64,000 nt of DNA from Paenibacillus lutimineralis (lineage in GTDB: Bacteria; Bacillota; Bacilli; Paenibacillales; Paenibacillaceae), in contig NZ_CP034346.1 in assembly GCF_003991425.1 (NCBI RefSeq), positions 471,501 to 535,500 of the forward strand, written 5' to 3'. The translations under genes and the position numbers were made by a program. Under the pieces are notes generated by a model. The model saw only the letters and a program-made list of their open reading frames with translations, was not told the DNA's origin and did no database searches. Below, piece by piece: positions 31,602 through 41,026 of the stretch. Each line of letters opens with the position of its first letter. Within the stretch, counting starts at the first letter, position 1.

Positions 31602-32834
31602 TTATTCCTCGTATGCCAGCGTATATAGGGTGCCGATCAGAGCTTTAACCCCCTCGGCCAAATCGTATGGATCGGTATATTCCGCCGGATTGTGGCTGAT
31701 TCCATCCTTGCTCGGCACGAAGATCATCGCTGTCGGAGTCAGGCCCGCTAAGATTTGCGAGTCATGTCCCGCTCCGCTGTGCATCAGCTTGTAATTCAAG
31801 CCGATCTCCTTGCATTGCTGTTCAATGACTTCTACGATGCGTGTATCCATCGGTACAGGGTCCGCATCCATCCACATATCGATTTGGAGTCCTACGTTCA
31901 TGTCCTTTGCAATCTGATTCAAAGCAGTGGTTATCTCTTCGGTGAATTGAACCAGCATGCTTTTCTCGGTATGGCGGATATCCAATGTGAATAGGGCATG
32001 TCCTGGAACGACGTTCACTACATTTGGTTTGACCTCGATTTTGCCAACTGTAGCTACTAACGGGTCTCCGTGCACACGGGCTCGATTTATTACGTCACAG
32101 ATCATGGCGCTAGCTGCCTGAACCGCATCCTTGCGATAGCCCATCGGTGTGGTACCCGCATGATTGGCTTCGCCGGTCACTTCCACGGTGAATCTGCGCT
32201 GCCCAACAATGTTGTTCACAACCCCGACCGACTTCGCTTCCTTCTCCAGCACGCTGCCTTGCTCGATATGAATTTCTACAAACGCTTTCAAATCCTGGCG
32301 AATGGTTGCCGACTCATTGCGGAAATGAAAGCCGCAGTCTCTCATCGCGTCTACGAATGCAATACCGTCAAAATCGGAGATATTCTCTACCTCTTCGCGC
32401 CTTGCTGTTCCCACTATATTTTTGGAGCCCCAGAATGCATAAGGGAATCGGCTTCCTTCTTCCTCTGCCATTGATACGAGCTGCAGACTGCGCAGCGGCT
32501 GTCCGTGAGTCTCCTTCAAGTGCTTCAGAGCGAGCAGGCCAGCAACAATCCCGAATTGGCCGTCGTATAGGCCGCCATTGCGCACCGTATCCACGTGCGA
32601 GCCGGTCATGATCGTCTCATTTGGATACTTCGTTCCTTGCAGGCCTCCGAACAGGTTCCCCACTTCATCGAAGTGAACGTCGAAGCCTTCCGTATTCATC
32701 CAATGTTCCAGAGCTTTCTGGGCTTCTAACCACTCTTTGGTATAGAGCAGCCGGGTTACTCCCCCTTCAGGGTCATTACCGAAATATCCGAGCCATTCCA
32801 GCAGCTGCATGATATCTTTGCTTAATTCTGTCAT
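31602..32834 (-). CDS. allC: Allantoate amidohydrolase (M20 family)
   Basis: A 410-residue zinc/manganese-dependent amidohydrolase converting allantoate to (S)-ureidoglycine, CO2 and ammonia. Metal and catalytic motifs: GSHVDTVRNGGLYDG, SMAEEEGSRFPYAFWGS, FVEIHIEQGSVLE and MHSGAGHDSQ. Relatives include N-carbamoyl-L-amino acid hydrolases, but the surrounding operon makes allantoate the likely substrate. The ATG at 32834 is preferred to the one two codons upstream because AAGGAAC would be only three bases from the latter. It is the first gene after the PucR regulator; a perfect-consensus cre site lies about 77 bp ahead. Confidence 0.92.
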   Translation of the reverse strand: MTELSKDIMQLLEWLGYFGNDPEGGVTRLLYTKEWLEAQKALEHWMNTEGFDVHFDEVGNLFGGLQGTKYPNETIMTGSHVDTVRNGGLYDGQFGIVAGLLALKHLKETHGQPLRSLQLVSMAEEEGSRFPYAFWGSKNIVGTARREEVENISDFDGIAFVDAMRDCGFHFRNESATIRQDLKAFVEIHIEQGSVLEKEAKSVGVVNNIVGQRRFTVEVTGEANHAGTTPMGYRKDAVQAASAMICDVINRARVHGDPLVATVGKIEVKPNVVNVVPGHALFTLDIRHTEKSMLVQFTEEITTALNQIAKDMNVGLQIDMWMDADPVPMDTRIVEVIEQQCKEIGLNYKLMHSGAGHDSQILAGLTPTAMIFVPSKDGISHNPAEYTDPYDLAEGVKALIGTLYTLAYEE

Positions 32835-32910
32835 GCCCATCGTTCCTTTCTAGTTGATGAAAAGTGCTTACTGAGCTTAAATCAGTGAAGATTAGTTCTT
32901 ACATGAAAAT

Positions 32911-32924
32911 TGTAAACGCTTCCT
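32911..32924 (-). promoter_or_regulatory. CcpA cre site upstream of the ureide operon
   Basis: TGTAAACGCTTCCT (written on the plus strand) matches all 14 positions of TGWAARCGYTWNCW. It lies between pucR and allC, in the region expected to hold the allC promoter, and suggests carbon catabolite control of a nitrogen-yielding pathway. Confidence 0.7.
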
Positions 32925-32944
32925 AAAATGAGATCATTAACAGA

Positions 32945-32978
32945 AGTGGATAAAAGTCCGACGGACGTTTTATCCACT
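32945..32978. promoter_or_regulatory. Long stem-loop between pucR and allC
   Basis: AGTGGATAAAAGTCC pairs with GGACGTTTTATCCACT with one bulged G around a three-base loop. No run of T follows on the minus strand, so it may be a weak terminator for pucR, an operator, or a leader structure. Confidence 0.45.
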
Positions 32979-33013
32979 TTGGGTAAAAAACAGGCATGCG
33001 CCTATATTGTTTT

Positions 33014-34696
33014 TTAGTTGAAACCTTCTTTTTTTAACAAATTTAGAATCTTCAGGCCAACTCTGGTTTCCAGCATTTCTTCGGGATCTTCGAAATCCAT
33101 GTCAGTGATTTCCTTGATTCGTTCCAGCCTGTACATGACGGTCTTGTAATGGACGAACAGATCCTGGGCGGCTTTGGCCGCGTTTTGATTATGCTGCAGG
33201 AACACTTCGAGCGTATGAAGCAGGTCGTTCTTGATCGCATTTTTGCTCTCCATTAATTTGCCTAGTGGCGCGGGAATGAAGGAGGTGAGTAACGACGGGT
33301 CCGGGAATTGGCAGAGTAGCCGGAACAGGCCAAGCTCAGAGAAGGCAGTAACCGCTTCGTCGCCGAAGAGCATGGCCCCAAGTTCCAGGGCCTCCTGAGC
33401 CTCCTGATAGCTCCCCGAGATATCCATCGCCGTCTCCGCCACACTACCAATGCCGACCTGAACGATAATATCTGTCGTCTTCATGTGGACGGTTTCTTGA
33501 ATCTTGTGTGCCTTTTTCTTGGTCGACATTAGCCAGTCCTTGCTCTTGGACTTCAGTGATTCCACCGGTAGAAGCAGGATAATCATATCGCTGCGACTGC
33601 GCATGATGCCGTCAAAGAAGGTGAAGCGAATCGCATCATGCAAATAAGTGAAGGCTTTGCTCTTCAGCATGCGTGACTTTTTGGGCTTTTCCATCTCTTT
33701 ATCGCCTAGCGAGGAGAACTCTTCTTTTACATGAAATAACAGGACCGCATAAGAACGCTCCAGATCCCAACCAATCAGGTTAGCTCGATGATAGACTGTC
33801 TCCAACATTTGAGCTTTGCCGGCAAGCAGATCGTCGATGATATCGTTCTTGAATTCTCGCTCTACTTCCGCAACGGCGAACTGCTTAACCAATTCGAGGG
33901 ACAAGGCTGTAGCTGCATTTTCTATCGCGATAAAATCGAGCTCTTCCAACGGCTTCAAGGCTTCAGTAACAACCAGATGCACCTTGATGCGATTCACGGT
34001 TCGGATCGGAACGACGACCTGATCGACCGTCTTGACTGCCGGCTCTAATATTTGCGTCTTTCTCCAGAAATAAGGGAATTTAGTCTCGAAGATCTTCTCT
34101 CTCTCGGTATCGGCCTCTTCGTTCTCTATAGGAACCGCGGAGAGAGAATCGGAGATCATGCAGGCGAAATTACGATCATAGAGAGCAACGGGATTGCCGA
34201 TCAACGATTGCAGTGTCGCAATGATAGGCTCCAGCCCTGCATCGGTTAAGGATAGGGTCGTGAAGCGATCATGCACATCCTTGAAATATTTAAGCTTCAT
34301 GACCTGGGTATTGAATAGTTCTTCCATTACCGGATAGAGGACATCGACATAAGGAATGCTCTCAGGAATTTGAATAATGGGCAGGGCGGTCTTTTCACCC
34401 GTCTTTACGATGACATCGGGAATATTTTTGACAAAGCGGTGATTCTTGATCATTAGAGCACTGACTCCCTTGTCAGCCAAGCGCTGTATGAATACACGCT
34501 GCTCTTCCTCTGTATAATTGAGAATCGGATAGAGGCTGGTCAGCAGCATTTCTCCACCCTTCAACCAGTCGGCAATGTCGGGGGCCTCCATAATCGTGAT
34601 GCCTCGGATTACATTGGACAGACCGGCTTTGCCTCCAAGGACCTGGGCATTATGCAATCCTTTCATTCTCAATATATGCTCGACTCTAAATTCCAT
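33014..34696 (-). CDS. pucR: PucR-family transcriptional regulator
   Basis: A 560-residue regulator of the purine/ureide catabolism type. The N-terminal PucR domain (about 8-125) is followed by a GAF-like middle region (140-280), a CdaR/GGDEF-like domain (290-420) and a C-terminal PucR helix-turn-helix (about 495-555: LLHTLEVFLQHNQNAAKAAQ, YKTVMYRLERIKEI). In B. subtilis PucR activates purine degradation in the presence of ureides. The same orientation immediately before the ureide operon makes that operon the likely target. ATG 34696 is taken because AGGAG lies eight bases before it; a GTG lies two codons upstream. Confidence 0.92.
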   Translation of the reverse strand: MEFRVEHILRMKGLHNAQVLGGKAGLSNVIRGITIMEAPDIADWLKGGEMLLTSLYPILNYTEEEQRVFIQRLADKGVSALMIKNHRFVKNIPDVIVKTGEKTALPIIQIPESIPYVDVLYPVMEELFNTQVMKLKYFKDVHDRFTTLSLTDAGLEPIIATLQSLIGNPVALYDRNFACMISDSLSAVPIENEEADTEREKIFETKFPYFWRKTQILEPAVKTVDQVVVPIRTVNRIKVHLVVTEALKPLEELDFIAIENAATALSLELVKQFAVAEVEREFKNDIIDDLLAGKAQMLETVYHRANLIGWDLERSYAVLLFHVKEEFSSLGDKEMEKPKKSRMLKSKAFTYLHDAIRFTFFDGIMRSRSDMIILLLPVESLKSKSKDWLMSTKKKAHKIQETVHMKTTDIIVQVGIGSVAETAMDISGSYQEAQEALELGAMLFGDEAVTAFSELGLFRLLCQFPDPSLLTSFIPAPLGKLMESKNAIKNDLLHTLEVFLQHNQNAAKAAQDLFVHYKTVMYRLERIKEITDMDFEDPEEMLETRVGLKILNLLKKEGFN

Positions 34697-35029
34697 ATTC
34701 ACGTCTCCTTCTGAAGCGAATTATGTAAAATTAGTTATCTTGAATTTAAAGCATTAAATAATCCCCATCTTAGTGGAAAGACGGGGATCTAATCTGGGGA
34801 TCATATAGCTTAAGTTGTGATGTTCGTATCGGGGTGTGCATCGTTAGGATGACTCTAACTCATCATTCTAACTCCCTAATTTTCGACACATATGCTTTGA
34901 TATCCTGCCCCGATAGACAGGCTGTTGAACAGGACTAATAAAGCCAGTAATATAAAAGATACGAATCCGGAGGTTTTTCGGTTGGTTAACCATAATATTA
35001 TGGTATTCCTAGCAGGAAGGGGAAAAAGA
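34697..35029. other. Intergenic gap between divergent pucR and hydrolase genes
   Basis: 333 bp without a convincing gene. It holds an imperfect 11-bp hairpin at 34761-34788 (ATCCCCATCTT with AAGACGGGGAT) and should contain promoters for both neighbours, but no strong -35/-10 pair stands out. The hydrolase frame extends upstream to a TTG at 34925, without a ribosome binding site. Confidence 0.5.
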
Positions 35030-35896
35030 GTGAAAACGGTTTGCTACAAAGCAGTTGGAGATGTGCATTTATTAGGAGACTTCTATAGTACCGGCCAAGC
35101 AAATTCACCTGTTGTCGTCTATATTCACGGAGGCGGCTTCATCTTTGGATCAAGGGGAGAGATTCCAAGGGATCAGATAGAGGGGTATAATACGGCCGGA
35201 TTTCACGTATTCTCCATGGACTATCGGCTAGCGCCCGAGACGAGGCTCACGGCTATTGCTGAGGATATTCTTGATGCCATTCACTGGCTGCAGAGCGATG
35301 CTTCTGCAGAGCTTGGAATTGAGCCATCCTCCATCGGTGTAGTGGGCCATTCGGCAGGCGGATACCTGGCGCTTCTGGCTGGAGCAAGGGAACCGAAGCT
35401 GAGGGCTGTTGTTTCCTTCTATGGCTATGGGGATATCCGGGCAGCCTGGGCCACTGGGGCAAGCTCGCATTATCTGCAGAAGCCAATTGTTCCCCGTAAG
35501 CTGGCTGATCAATTGATCGCAGGGGAAGTACTTACGGAAGCTTCTGTTCAGCAAAGATTCGGTCTTTATTTATATTGCCGTCAACAAGGTACCTGGGTTC
35601 AAGAGGTTACAGGGTTGGACCCTGAATGGGATCAATCCGAACTGCAGGCACTCTGTCCGGTGGAAGCTGTAACTGCGCAATATCCGCCAACGCTGCTATT
35701 GCATGGGGAACAGGACAATGATGTGCCTTATACGCAATCGGTTCAGATGGCAGAGCGTTTGGAACAGGTGGGAGTCGCCCATACTCTGATTACATTGCCT
35801 GGTGAGGATCATTTATTTGATTTGCAGAAGGACAAGGAGAGTGTCCGGCATGTATTTGCTCAGGAACTAGACTTCCTACGAGACCACCTACTGTGA
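35030..35896 (+). CDS. Alpha/beta hydrolase (esterase/lipase, HSL/BD-FAE-like)
   Basis: A 288-residue cytoplasmic esterase-like protein without signal peptide. The oxyanion motif HGGGFIFGS begins at His33, the nucleophile elbow GHSAGG has Ser108, and the triad is completed by HGEQDNDVPY (Asp) and GEDHLF (His). The GTG at 35030 is preceded by AGGAAGGGGA, which decides the start over an upstream TTG. Substrate unknown; the neighbourhood suggests acyl groups on a sugar. Its stop codon abuts a decayed fragment of the GATase/NodB-like gene, so the gene may have been joined to this place by recombination. Confidence 0.85.
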   Translation: MKTVCYKAVGDVHLLGDFYSTGQANSPVVVYIHGGGFIFGSRGEIPRDQIEGYNTAGFHVFSMDYRLAPETRLTAIAEDILDAIHWLQSDASAELGIEPSSIGVVGHSAGGYLALLAGAREPKLRAVVSFYGYGDIRAAWATGASSHYLQKPIVPRKLADQLIAGEVLTEASVQQRFGLYLYCRQQGTWVQEVTGLDPEWDQSELQALCPVEAVTAQYPPTLLLHGEQDNDVPYTQSVQMAERLEQVGVAHTLITLPGEDHLFDLQKDKESVRHVFAQELDFLRDHLL

Positions 35897-35970
35897 AGCT
35901 TTTTATGAGGTTATTGTGGAGGCGAAGAAGCAAGGACTTGCATTTTTGGACCGATCCAACAAATTAAAGC
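35893..35970 (+). pseudogene. Decayed 3' fragment of a third GATase/NodB-like gene
   Basis: The bases following the hydrolase stop translate as EAFYEVIVEAKKQG, against [14 protein letters not shown] in the intact copy at 17746-19485; one frame later FWT continues the match to FWTGQQIN. The DNA alignment with 19207-19290 is also evident (GTGGAGGC-AAGAAGCAAGGA). There is no start and the frame breaks, so this is a remnant. Confidence 0.75.
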
Positions 35971-36014
35971 TACAACTTAAGAGTCTTGAAGTGTGGCTGA
36001 AATTGTATTCTAAA

Positions 36015-36055
36015 AAAACAGGAGGAAAACTTCAAAAAGGTTTTCCACCTGTTTT
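36015..36055. terminator. Terminator between the hydrolase and the secreted propeller gene
   Basis: A stem of about 15 bp with one A-A mismatch (AAAACAGGAGGAAAAC with GTTTTCCACCTGTTTT). A run of T follows on the minus strand and a shorter one on the plus strand, so it probably serves the convergent secreted-protein gene and perhaps both. Confidence 0.75.
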
Positions 36056-36097
36056 AATTAAACATTTTATGACCAACATCCGATAACAGGGAAGTCC

Positions 36098-39000
36098 CTA
36101 GTTGCTCACGATCACCTCGATCGGCTCTGATGAGACGGTAACACCATCAAGCGTAATTGTAGCTGTAATATGGGTTGTTCCAGCTTGTTTGGCCGTGATC
36201 ACTCCTTTGTTGTCTATATCGGCAACAGAGGCTTCGCTGCTTGAATAAACTATAATTGCTCCATCCAAATCAAGAGTGGTTCGATTCTGCTCAAGCAAGC
36301 CTTTAACGGTTAGTGAAGTCTGATCGCCTACTTTCATCTCAGAAGATGCCAGGGAGACCTCAACTCCTATAAGTTTGAGTAAAAGATCTGGAATTGAGTA
36401 TTTATATAGATTTGGTGTCTCCGGATTAGTGAACATATAGAAGCTTCCGAAATCATCCTGAGCAAGCTTGCGAACACCAGTGGCCAGTATGGTGACTTCC
36501 TTCGTGGCTGCATCAATCTTGAAGAAGTTGCCATCGACAGTGGCATACATATTGCCATCGGTTCCTGTCTCCATCGACCCGTCAATCCACCGTCCTGCTG
36601 CACTTGGGAAAAAGTTATTGTTATATATCACTTGACGGGAATTAGTATCGAAGATGAACAAAGCCCCGTTTGAAAGTCCCCAAATATTCCCGTCCGGTCC
36701 AATATGAAGAGATGTAATCGCTTGTTTGCCGCTAACTGGAACGGTCTCGAATATTTTCTTCTTATTGTTTACATCCCAAATAAACAGCTTAGCTTCAGTT
36801 GTCGTCGGCGTGCTTCCTTGCCCTCCGTAAATAGATGTTCCTCCATAGAGCAGCCCGTCCTTATAAGCCAGGGAGAGAATACTTTGATTCGGTAGTAGAT
36901 TGACATAAGTCTCTGGCGTTCCGCCGGTTTCGATGTCATATATGGTCAATGAACCGCCTAGCATTCCATTCTTCGGTACGGTGCCAACAAATAGTTTGTT
37001 CAGATCCTCTGCACCAGCAAGCCCAAATGGCCTATCTTGATTGATGTCACCAAGTCCGAACAATTTAATCGGGTTAAGTGCGTTGGAGTTCGTACGATTC
37101 CATGGCTTTGACAGATCATATTCATAAATTGAAGCGCCAGGATATAGGCCAAGATATAGTTTGTTATGAATGGTTGTCATTCCTTCTCCTTGGCCAATTC
37201 CATCGTAATAGATACTCTCGCCGGAGGAAGGAGTATAAACACCAAGGTTGCCTTGGAGATAGCCCGCCGTATAGATCTTGCCATCCGGTCCTTTTATAAT
37301 TTCATGGATATTAACCGGCTCTGCAGGGACTTGAACATCTGTAGTCTTTATTGCACCTGTCTCTAAATTGTACTTGAACATCTTTCCAGAGTTGCCTGAT
37401 AACCCAACTAGGCTATAGCCAGGGAAGCCGGGTTCTCCCAGTTGAACATATCCATAAGCAATTGCTGCGCCTTCGATAGATGCACCAGTTGTACGATAAC
37501 TATTCGTGTCTAAATCATATTCGTACAACTCACCACCGACAGCAGCGTAATAGACTTTATTAGCGATTGGTGACACGGGCGATACGCCGCGAGAAAAGTT
37601 GATGAAGGTTGTCGATTTCTCACCTGTATCCGCATTCGTAACTTCGACCAGTTTGCCGCTATGAATATCAATGACGAAGGCCTCATTTGCATTATTTGCT
37701 TCTTTACGTGCGAATAATCGTCCATCGGCAATGTTCAGATCGTAGACGGATACGATATTGTCGAATCCTTCAGGGAGCAGGTCTCGTTTTGAGCCTGTTG
37801 CCAGATCATATTCTAACAGTCGCGGAACGTTGCCTACTCCCGCATAGATCTTATGCGACTCTTCGTCGTACACTGTAACCCGCGTCCAGCGTTCGCCACT
37901 AGTATTTTTAGACATCGTCCCATAGTTGGTAAACTTATTTGTTGCTGAATCATAGGAGTACAGGCTAGCGGTTGGATAAGTGCTACCATACATAATTCCA
38001 TTCTTGCCGGCCGCCATAGGGTATAATACGGCATCCTTAGTGTCCAAAGGGTGGCCTAAATTGATAAGTTGATCTGTCGAAGGAATATACCGGTACAGTA
38101 GACCTAAATTATAGGCGCCCATATAGACGGATCCGTCATTAGACATCGTAACCGCCCACGCACCAGAGGTGTCCGGCATGGGAAGACTCTTAATCACTTG
38201 TTCAGTCTTAATATCAATGATCGTAAAAATGGAAGGCGCACCTGCCACAACGGTATAGATCACTTGCCGATTATTTTGATCCAGGCCAATAGCGCCACGC
38301 ATTAAGGTAGCTTTACGTATTTGGGGACCAAGATTCTCACCTACAAGAGTGATGGAGTCTTTCGGTTGTGATGGTTCAGAAGCGTGATTCCCGCGAAGCA
38401 GTTCTACGTCATCTATGAAATAGGAATAATTCTTAGTATTACTTCCTGCGAATAAGATAGCTGCAAACTGTGCGCCCTCAGGAACGACGGTTGTTACATA
38501 CTGACTGAACCAAGTGTCTGTAGGAGAAGAAGCAATCTTCCAATCTTGCTTACCTATATAAGCGCGATTTGCATTGAAATAGCGTACATACATATCAGAA
38601 GTGCCATTCTCAATAAAAGTACGAGCAATAGCCGTATAGGTTGCTCCTGCCTCAACAGGGATAAGGTCACTAATGACATTTATAAATTGACCGGGGGTGT
38701 CTGTAATGTGAAGACTTCTCTCACCGCTATTCTTGCGAGCAGTAGATATTTCGAATGAATTTGCATCACCAGGTTTAGTCTTGCTCCAACCAGGAATCAA
38801 GCCTCCACTTACAGGCTGTTCCATGTTGCCGTTTGTTATTTGCTTCACTATATTTACCTCATCAATATAGAATTTGAAGGAATTTCTCGATCCCGTAATT
38901 AGAGAAACTTTCAGTTTTACTCCTCCGGGCTGGACAGTGAATGCTTGGTCATGGTACTTCCATGCTTCATGTCCTGAAGTGGCATCCAGATATGCATGGT

Positions 39001-39502
39001 AATTGTTCCCTTCAGCACTCTTAACGATCTTGCCATCCTTATCAAGTACATAGACGTACAATCCTTGCATAGATCCTTGCTCCAGGTATACTTGAGCAGA
39101 TAATATGTAGGTCGCATTTGCTTCAACGTCGATTGGTTCAGATTCTATGTGGATAGCGCTTTGCCCCTGATCCTTGACTAGTTCCGCTTTTAAGCTATAG
39201 TCTCCGATAAATGCTTGGTCTGTGCTGACTCTTGGTGTACCCGATTTGATAGTCCAGTTAGGGATGATGCCGTTAACAGTGCCTTGTTCAAAACTTCCAT
39301 TAGCAATGTTATAGACAGGGGGGAGAGAGGCTAAGTCGAGCCCTGGATGAGTATCAGGATTTTCAACAGCAGAATACACAGAGTTCGTTACTGTGGAAAC
39401 TTCGGCGTGCGCGTGGGCAATCAGAACATCAGGATGAGTAAGCGCTATCAAAATACAACAAAGGGAAATAATACAAGCTGTTCTTCGGAATCTCGATAAC
39501 AT
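36098..39502 (-). CDS. Secreted beta-propeller protein with two carbohydrate-binding-like modules and Ig-like tail
   Basis: A 1134-residue extracellular protein. After a signal peptide (cleavage near AHA-EVS, about residue 32) come two jelly-roll modules resembling CBM4/9-type or CBM-like folds (about 45-210, NGSFEQGTVNGIIPNWTI; and 212-365, NGNMEQPVSGGLIPGWSK), then a long beta-propeller region (about 385-1035) with repeated DGxIYxGxY blade segments, and a BIG2-like Ig domain (1045-1134). No catalytic motif is evident. The propeller resembles the cytoplasmic one at 48142-49992 (for example YDLATGSKRDLLPE against YNPHSGERLTLLSE). The second ATG (39502) is taken, seven bases from AAGGAGG. Its promoter carries the shared operator, linking it to the transporter cluster. 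Could be a binding protein or an uncharacterised lyase. Confidence 0.82.
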   Translation of the reverse strand: MLSRFRRTACIISLCCILIALTHPDVLIAHAHAEVSTVTNSVYSAVENPDTHPGLDLASLPPVYNIANGSFEQGTVNGIIPNWTIKSGTPRVSTDQAFIGDYSLKAELVKDQGQSAIHIESEPIDVEANATYILSAQVYLEQGSMQGLYVYVLDKDGKIVKSAEGNNYHAYLDATSGHEAWKYHDQAFTVQPGGVKLKVSLITGSRNSFKFYIDEVNIVKQITNGNMEQPVSGGLIPGWSKTKPGDANSFEISTARKNSGERSLHITDTPGQFINVISDLIPVEAGATYTAIARTFIENGTSDMYVRYFNANRAYIGKQDWKIASSPTDTWFSQYVTTVVPEGAQFAAILFAGSNTKNYSYFIDDVELLRGNHASEPSQPKDSITLVGENLGPQIRKATLMRGAIGLDQNNRQVIYTVVAGAPSIFTIIDIKTEQVIKSLPMPDTSGAWAVTMSNDGSVYMGAYNLGLLYRYIPSTDQLINLGHPLDTKDAVLYPMAAGKNGIMYGSTYPTASLYSYDSATNKFTNYGTMSKNTSGERWTRVTVYDEESHKIYAGVGNVPRLLEYDLATGSKRDLLPEGFDNIVSVYDLNIADGRLFARKEANNANEAFVIDIHSGKLVEVTNADTGEKSTTFINFSRGVSPVSPIANKVYYAAVGGELYEYDLDTNSYRTTGASIEGAAIAYGYVQLGEPGFPGYSLVGLSGNSGKMFKYNLETGAIKTTDVQVPAEPVNIHEIIKGPDGKIYTAGYLQGNLGVYTPSSGESIYYDGIGQGEGMTTIHNKLYLGLYPGASIYEYDLSKPWNRTNSNALNPIKLFGLGDINQDRPFGLAGAEDLNKLFVGTVPKNGMLGGSLTIYDIETGGTPETYVNLLPNQSILSLAYKDGLLYGGTSIYGGQGSTPTTTEAKLFIWDVNNKKKIFETVPVSGKQAITSLHIGPDGNIWGLSNGALFIFDTNSRQVIYNNNFFPSAAGRWIDGSMETGTDGNMYATVDGNFFKIDAATKEVTILATGVRKLAQDDFGSFYMFTNPETPNLYKYSIPDLLLKLIGVEVSLASSEMKVGDQTSLTVKGLLEQNRTTLDLDGAIIVYSSSEASVADIDNKGVITAKQAGTTHITATITLDGVTVSSEPIEVIVSN

Positions 39503-39537
39503 GAACATACCTCCTTATAATCGCGACAAATTTTAAT

Positions 39538-39580
39538 ACGTGTATATTACATGTATATATAATACTCAACTACTCGTCAA
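39538..39580 (-). promoter_or_regulatory. Promoter and operator-like direct repeat of the secreted propeller gene
   Basis: On the minus strand TTGACG (39575-39580) and TATACA (39552-39557) have 17-bp spacing. The 17-bp sequence ACGTGT-ATATT-ACATGT (39538-39554, plus strand) overlaps the -10 box. A bound protein would block or reshape the promoter. The same sequence lies at 41195-41211. Confidence 0.7.
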
Positions 39581-39600
39581 GATAGAATTCCCAAGATAGA

Positions 39601-39643
39601 AAAAGGGGGGGGAGCAGTACTAAATCTGCCTAGCCCCCCTTTC
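39601..39643 (-). terminator. Rho-independent terminator of glutamate dehydrogenase 2
   Basis: A G/C-rich stem (AGGGGGGCTAGGCAG with CTGCTCCCCCCCCT on the minus strand, with a few mismatches), followed by five T, directly after the stop codon. Confidence 0.8.
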
Positions 39644-39646
39644 TTT

Positions 39647-41026
39647 CTAGAACAACTTACCTTGTGTATAGAGAATCGTTGAGATCCTCTTAATCGCATG
39701 ATCATAACAAGTTTGTCTAAGTGATTTATTCGCTCCAAAATAGAGTGGATAAATGGTTCTCATTGTCTTCTCCATCTTAGTTAGAAGCTGCTCAAATACC
39801 TCTGATTCGCTGTAGTATTGCGTCTCACGACCTTGCAGCCATTCAAAGTAAGAAACAATAACTCCACCAGCGTTAGCCAAAATATCAGGAAGGATAAGTG
39901 TGCCTTTAGCAGCTAATATTTCATCAGCTTCACCTGTGATGGGTGCATTAGCTCCTTCAACAATGATTCGAGAACGGACTCGGTTCACATTGTCCATACG
40001 AATCTGATCTTCTAGTGCAGCTAATACGAGCACATCCACATTTAAATATAGAATTGCTTCTCGATCAAGAATCTCAGCCTGAACACCTGCCTCACGGATT
40101 TGTTCCAGAGAAGAGGGGAGATCACCTAGATTATTGGCTGTGTAATTGGTAAGTGCAGAGATGTCTATTCCAGCTGGATTATAGAGCGTAACATTACGGT
40201 CACTAACCGCGATAATTGTATTGTTCAAAAATTCACAATTATAAGCCTCAGTAGCCATCACGGATCCTACATTACCAAAACCCTGAACGGCCAAGGTTAA
40301 CGGCCTATTCAAGCAGTTTAAGGCTGTTGCCGCTTGACTTTGAGAATGGGATAACTGTTGAAGGTTCTTATTCAGATAATCATGCAGCAAATATCGGAGT
40401 GTGAAATAAACTCCCTTGCCGGTAGCTTCTTTACGACCAAGAGAGCCGCCATTAAGTACGCTCTTTCCGGTGAAACTGCCCAAATAAGGCTTTCCGTATT
40501 GAATGCTTTTATATTCACTCATCATCCAGTCCATCTCACGTGCACTAGTTCCCACATCAGGAGCAGGAATATCTTTATCTGGACCCAAAATTTCGGCAAA
40601 ATACTGCACGTATTTAGCACAGATCTGATGCAGCTCTTTTGTCGAGTACTGCCTAGGATCAATGGCAACCCCACCTTTTCCACCACCGAATGGAACCTCA
40701 TGAAGAGCATTTTTTAAAGTCATTAGAGCAGAGAAGTTAACAACTTCTTCTTCATTTACTGATTCGTGAAAGCGAATACCGCCCTTGTAGGGACCAAGTG
40801 TATCATTATGCTGCATACGAAAGGCAGGGATACGTTCAATTTCTCCATTTTCTCGTGCGACTCTTAGATACGATTTATGGACATGATTTGGGGTTGATAA
40901 AATTGTAATAAGTGAGTTAACGGCTTTGGTTCTTGCCTCATCTTTGAGTTCAGGTATGAACTGGGGGTCGTCATGCAGGTCGAGTAAAGATTTTTCAATA
41001 ACGTCTGTTGTTGTTTGTTTAGCCAT
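39647..41026 (-). CDS. Glutamate dehydrogenase-type Glu/Leu/Phe/Val dehydrogenase, copy 2
   Basis: 459 residues, same length and nearly the same sequence as the enzyme at 15939-17318, including GPYKGGIRFHESVNE, PFGGGKGGVAIDP, PAPDVGT and VQGFGNVGSV. It is therefore expected to interconvert 2-oxoglutarate/ammonia and glutamate. The frame is open 23 codons upstream, but GAGGTGATC before ATG 41026, conserved with copy 1, sets the start. Codon choice is visibly more A/T-rich than copy 1, as in the genes that follow, so the two copies diverged some time ago or came from different sources. Its promoter carries the cluster operator, suggesting induction with the transporter; a role in supplying glutamate to the aminotransferase at 46856 is inference. 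Confidence 0.88.
   Translation of the reverse strand: MAKQTTTDVIEKSLLDLHDDPQFIPELKDEARTKAVNSLITILSTPNHVHKSYLRVARENGEIERIPAFRMQHNDTLGPYKGGIRFHESVNEEEVVNFSALMTLKNALHEVPFGGGKGGVAIDPRQYSTKELHQICAKYVQYFAEILGPDKDIPAPDVGTSAREMDWMMSEYKSIQYGKPYLGSFTGKSVLNGGSLGRKEATGKGVYFTLRYLLHDYLNKNLQQLSHSQSQAATALNCLNRPLTLAVQGFGNVGSVMATEAYNCEFLNNTIIAVSDRNVTLYNPAGIDISALTNYTANNLGDLPSSLEQIREAGVQAEILDREAILYLNVDVLVLAALEDQIRMDNVNRVRSRIIVEGANAPITGEADEILAAKGTLILPDILANAGGVIVSYFEWLQGRETQYYSESEVFEQLLTKMEKTMRTIYPLYFGANKSLRQTCYDHAIKRISTILYTQGKLF

Noticed and set aside
23386..34696. Interpreting the carbamate kinase as part of an arginine deiminase pathway
   Set aside because: No arcA, arcB or arginine/ornithine antiporter is near, and all neighbours are ureide genes.
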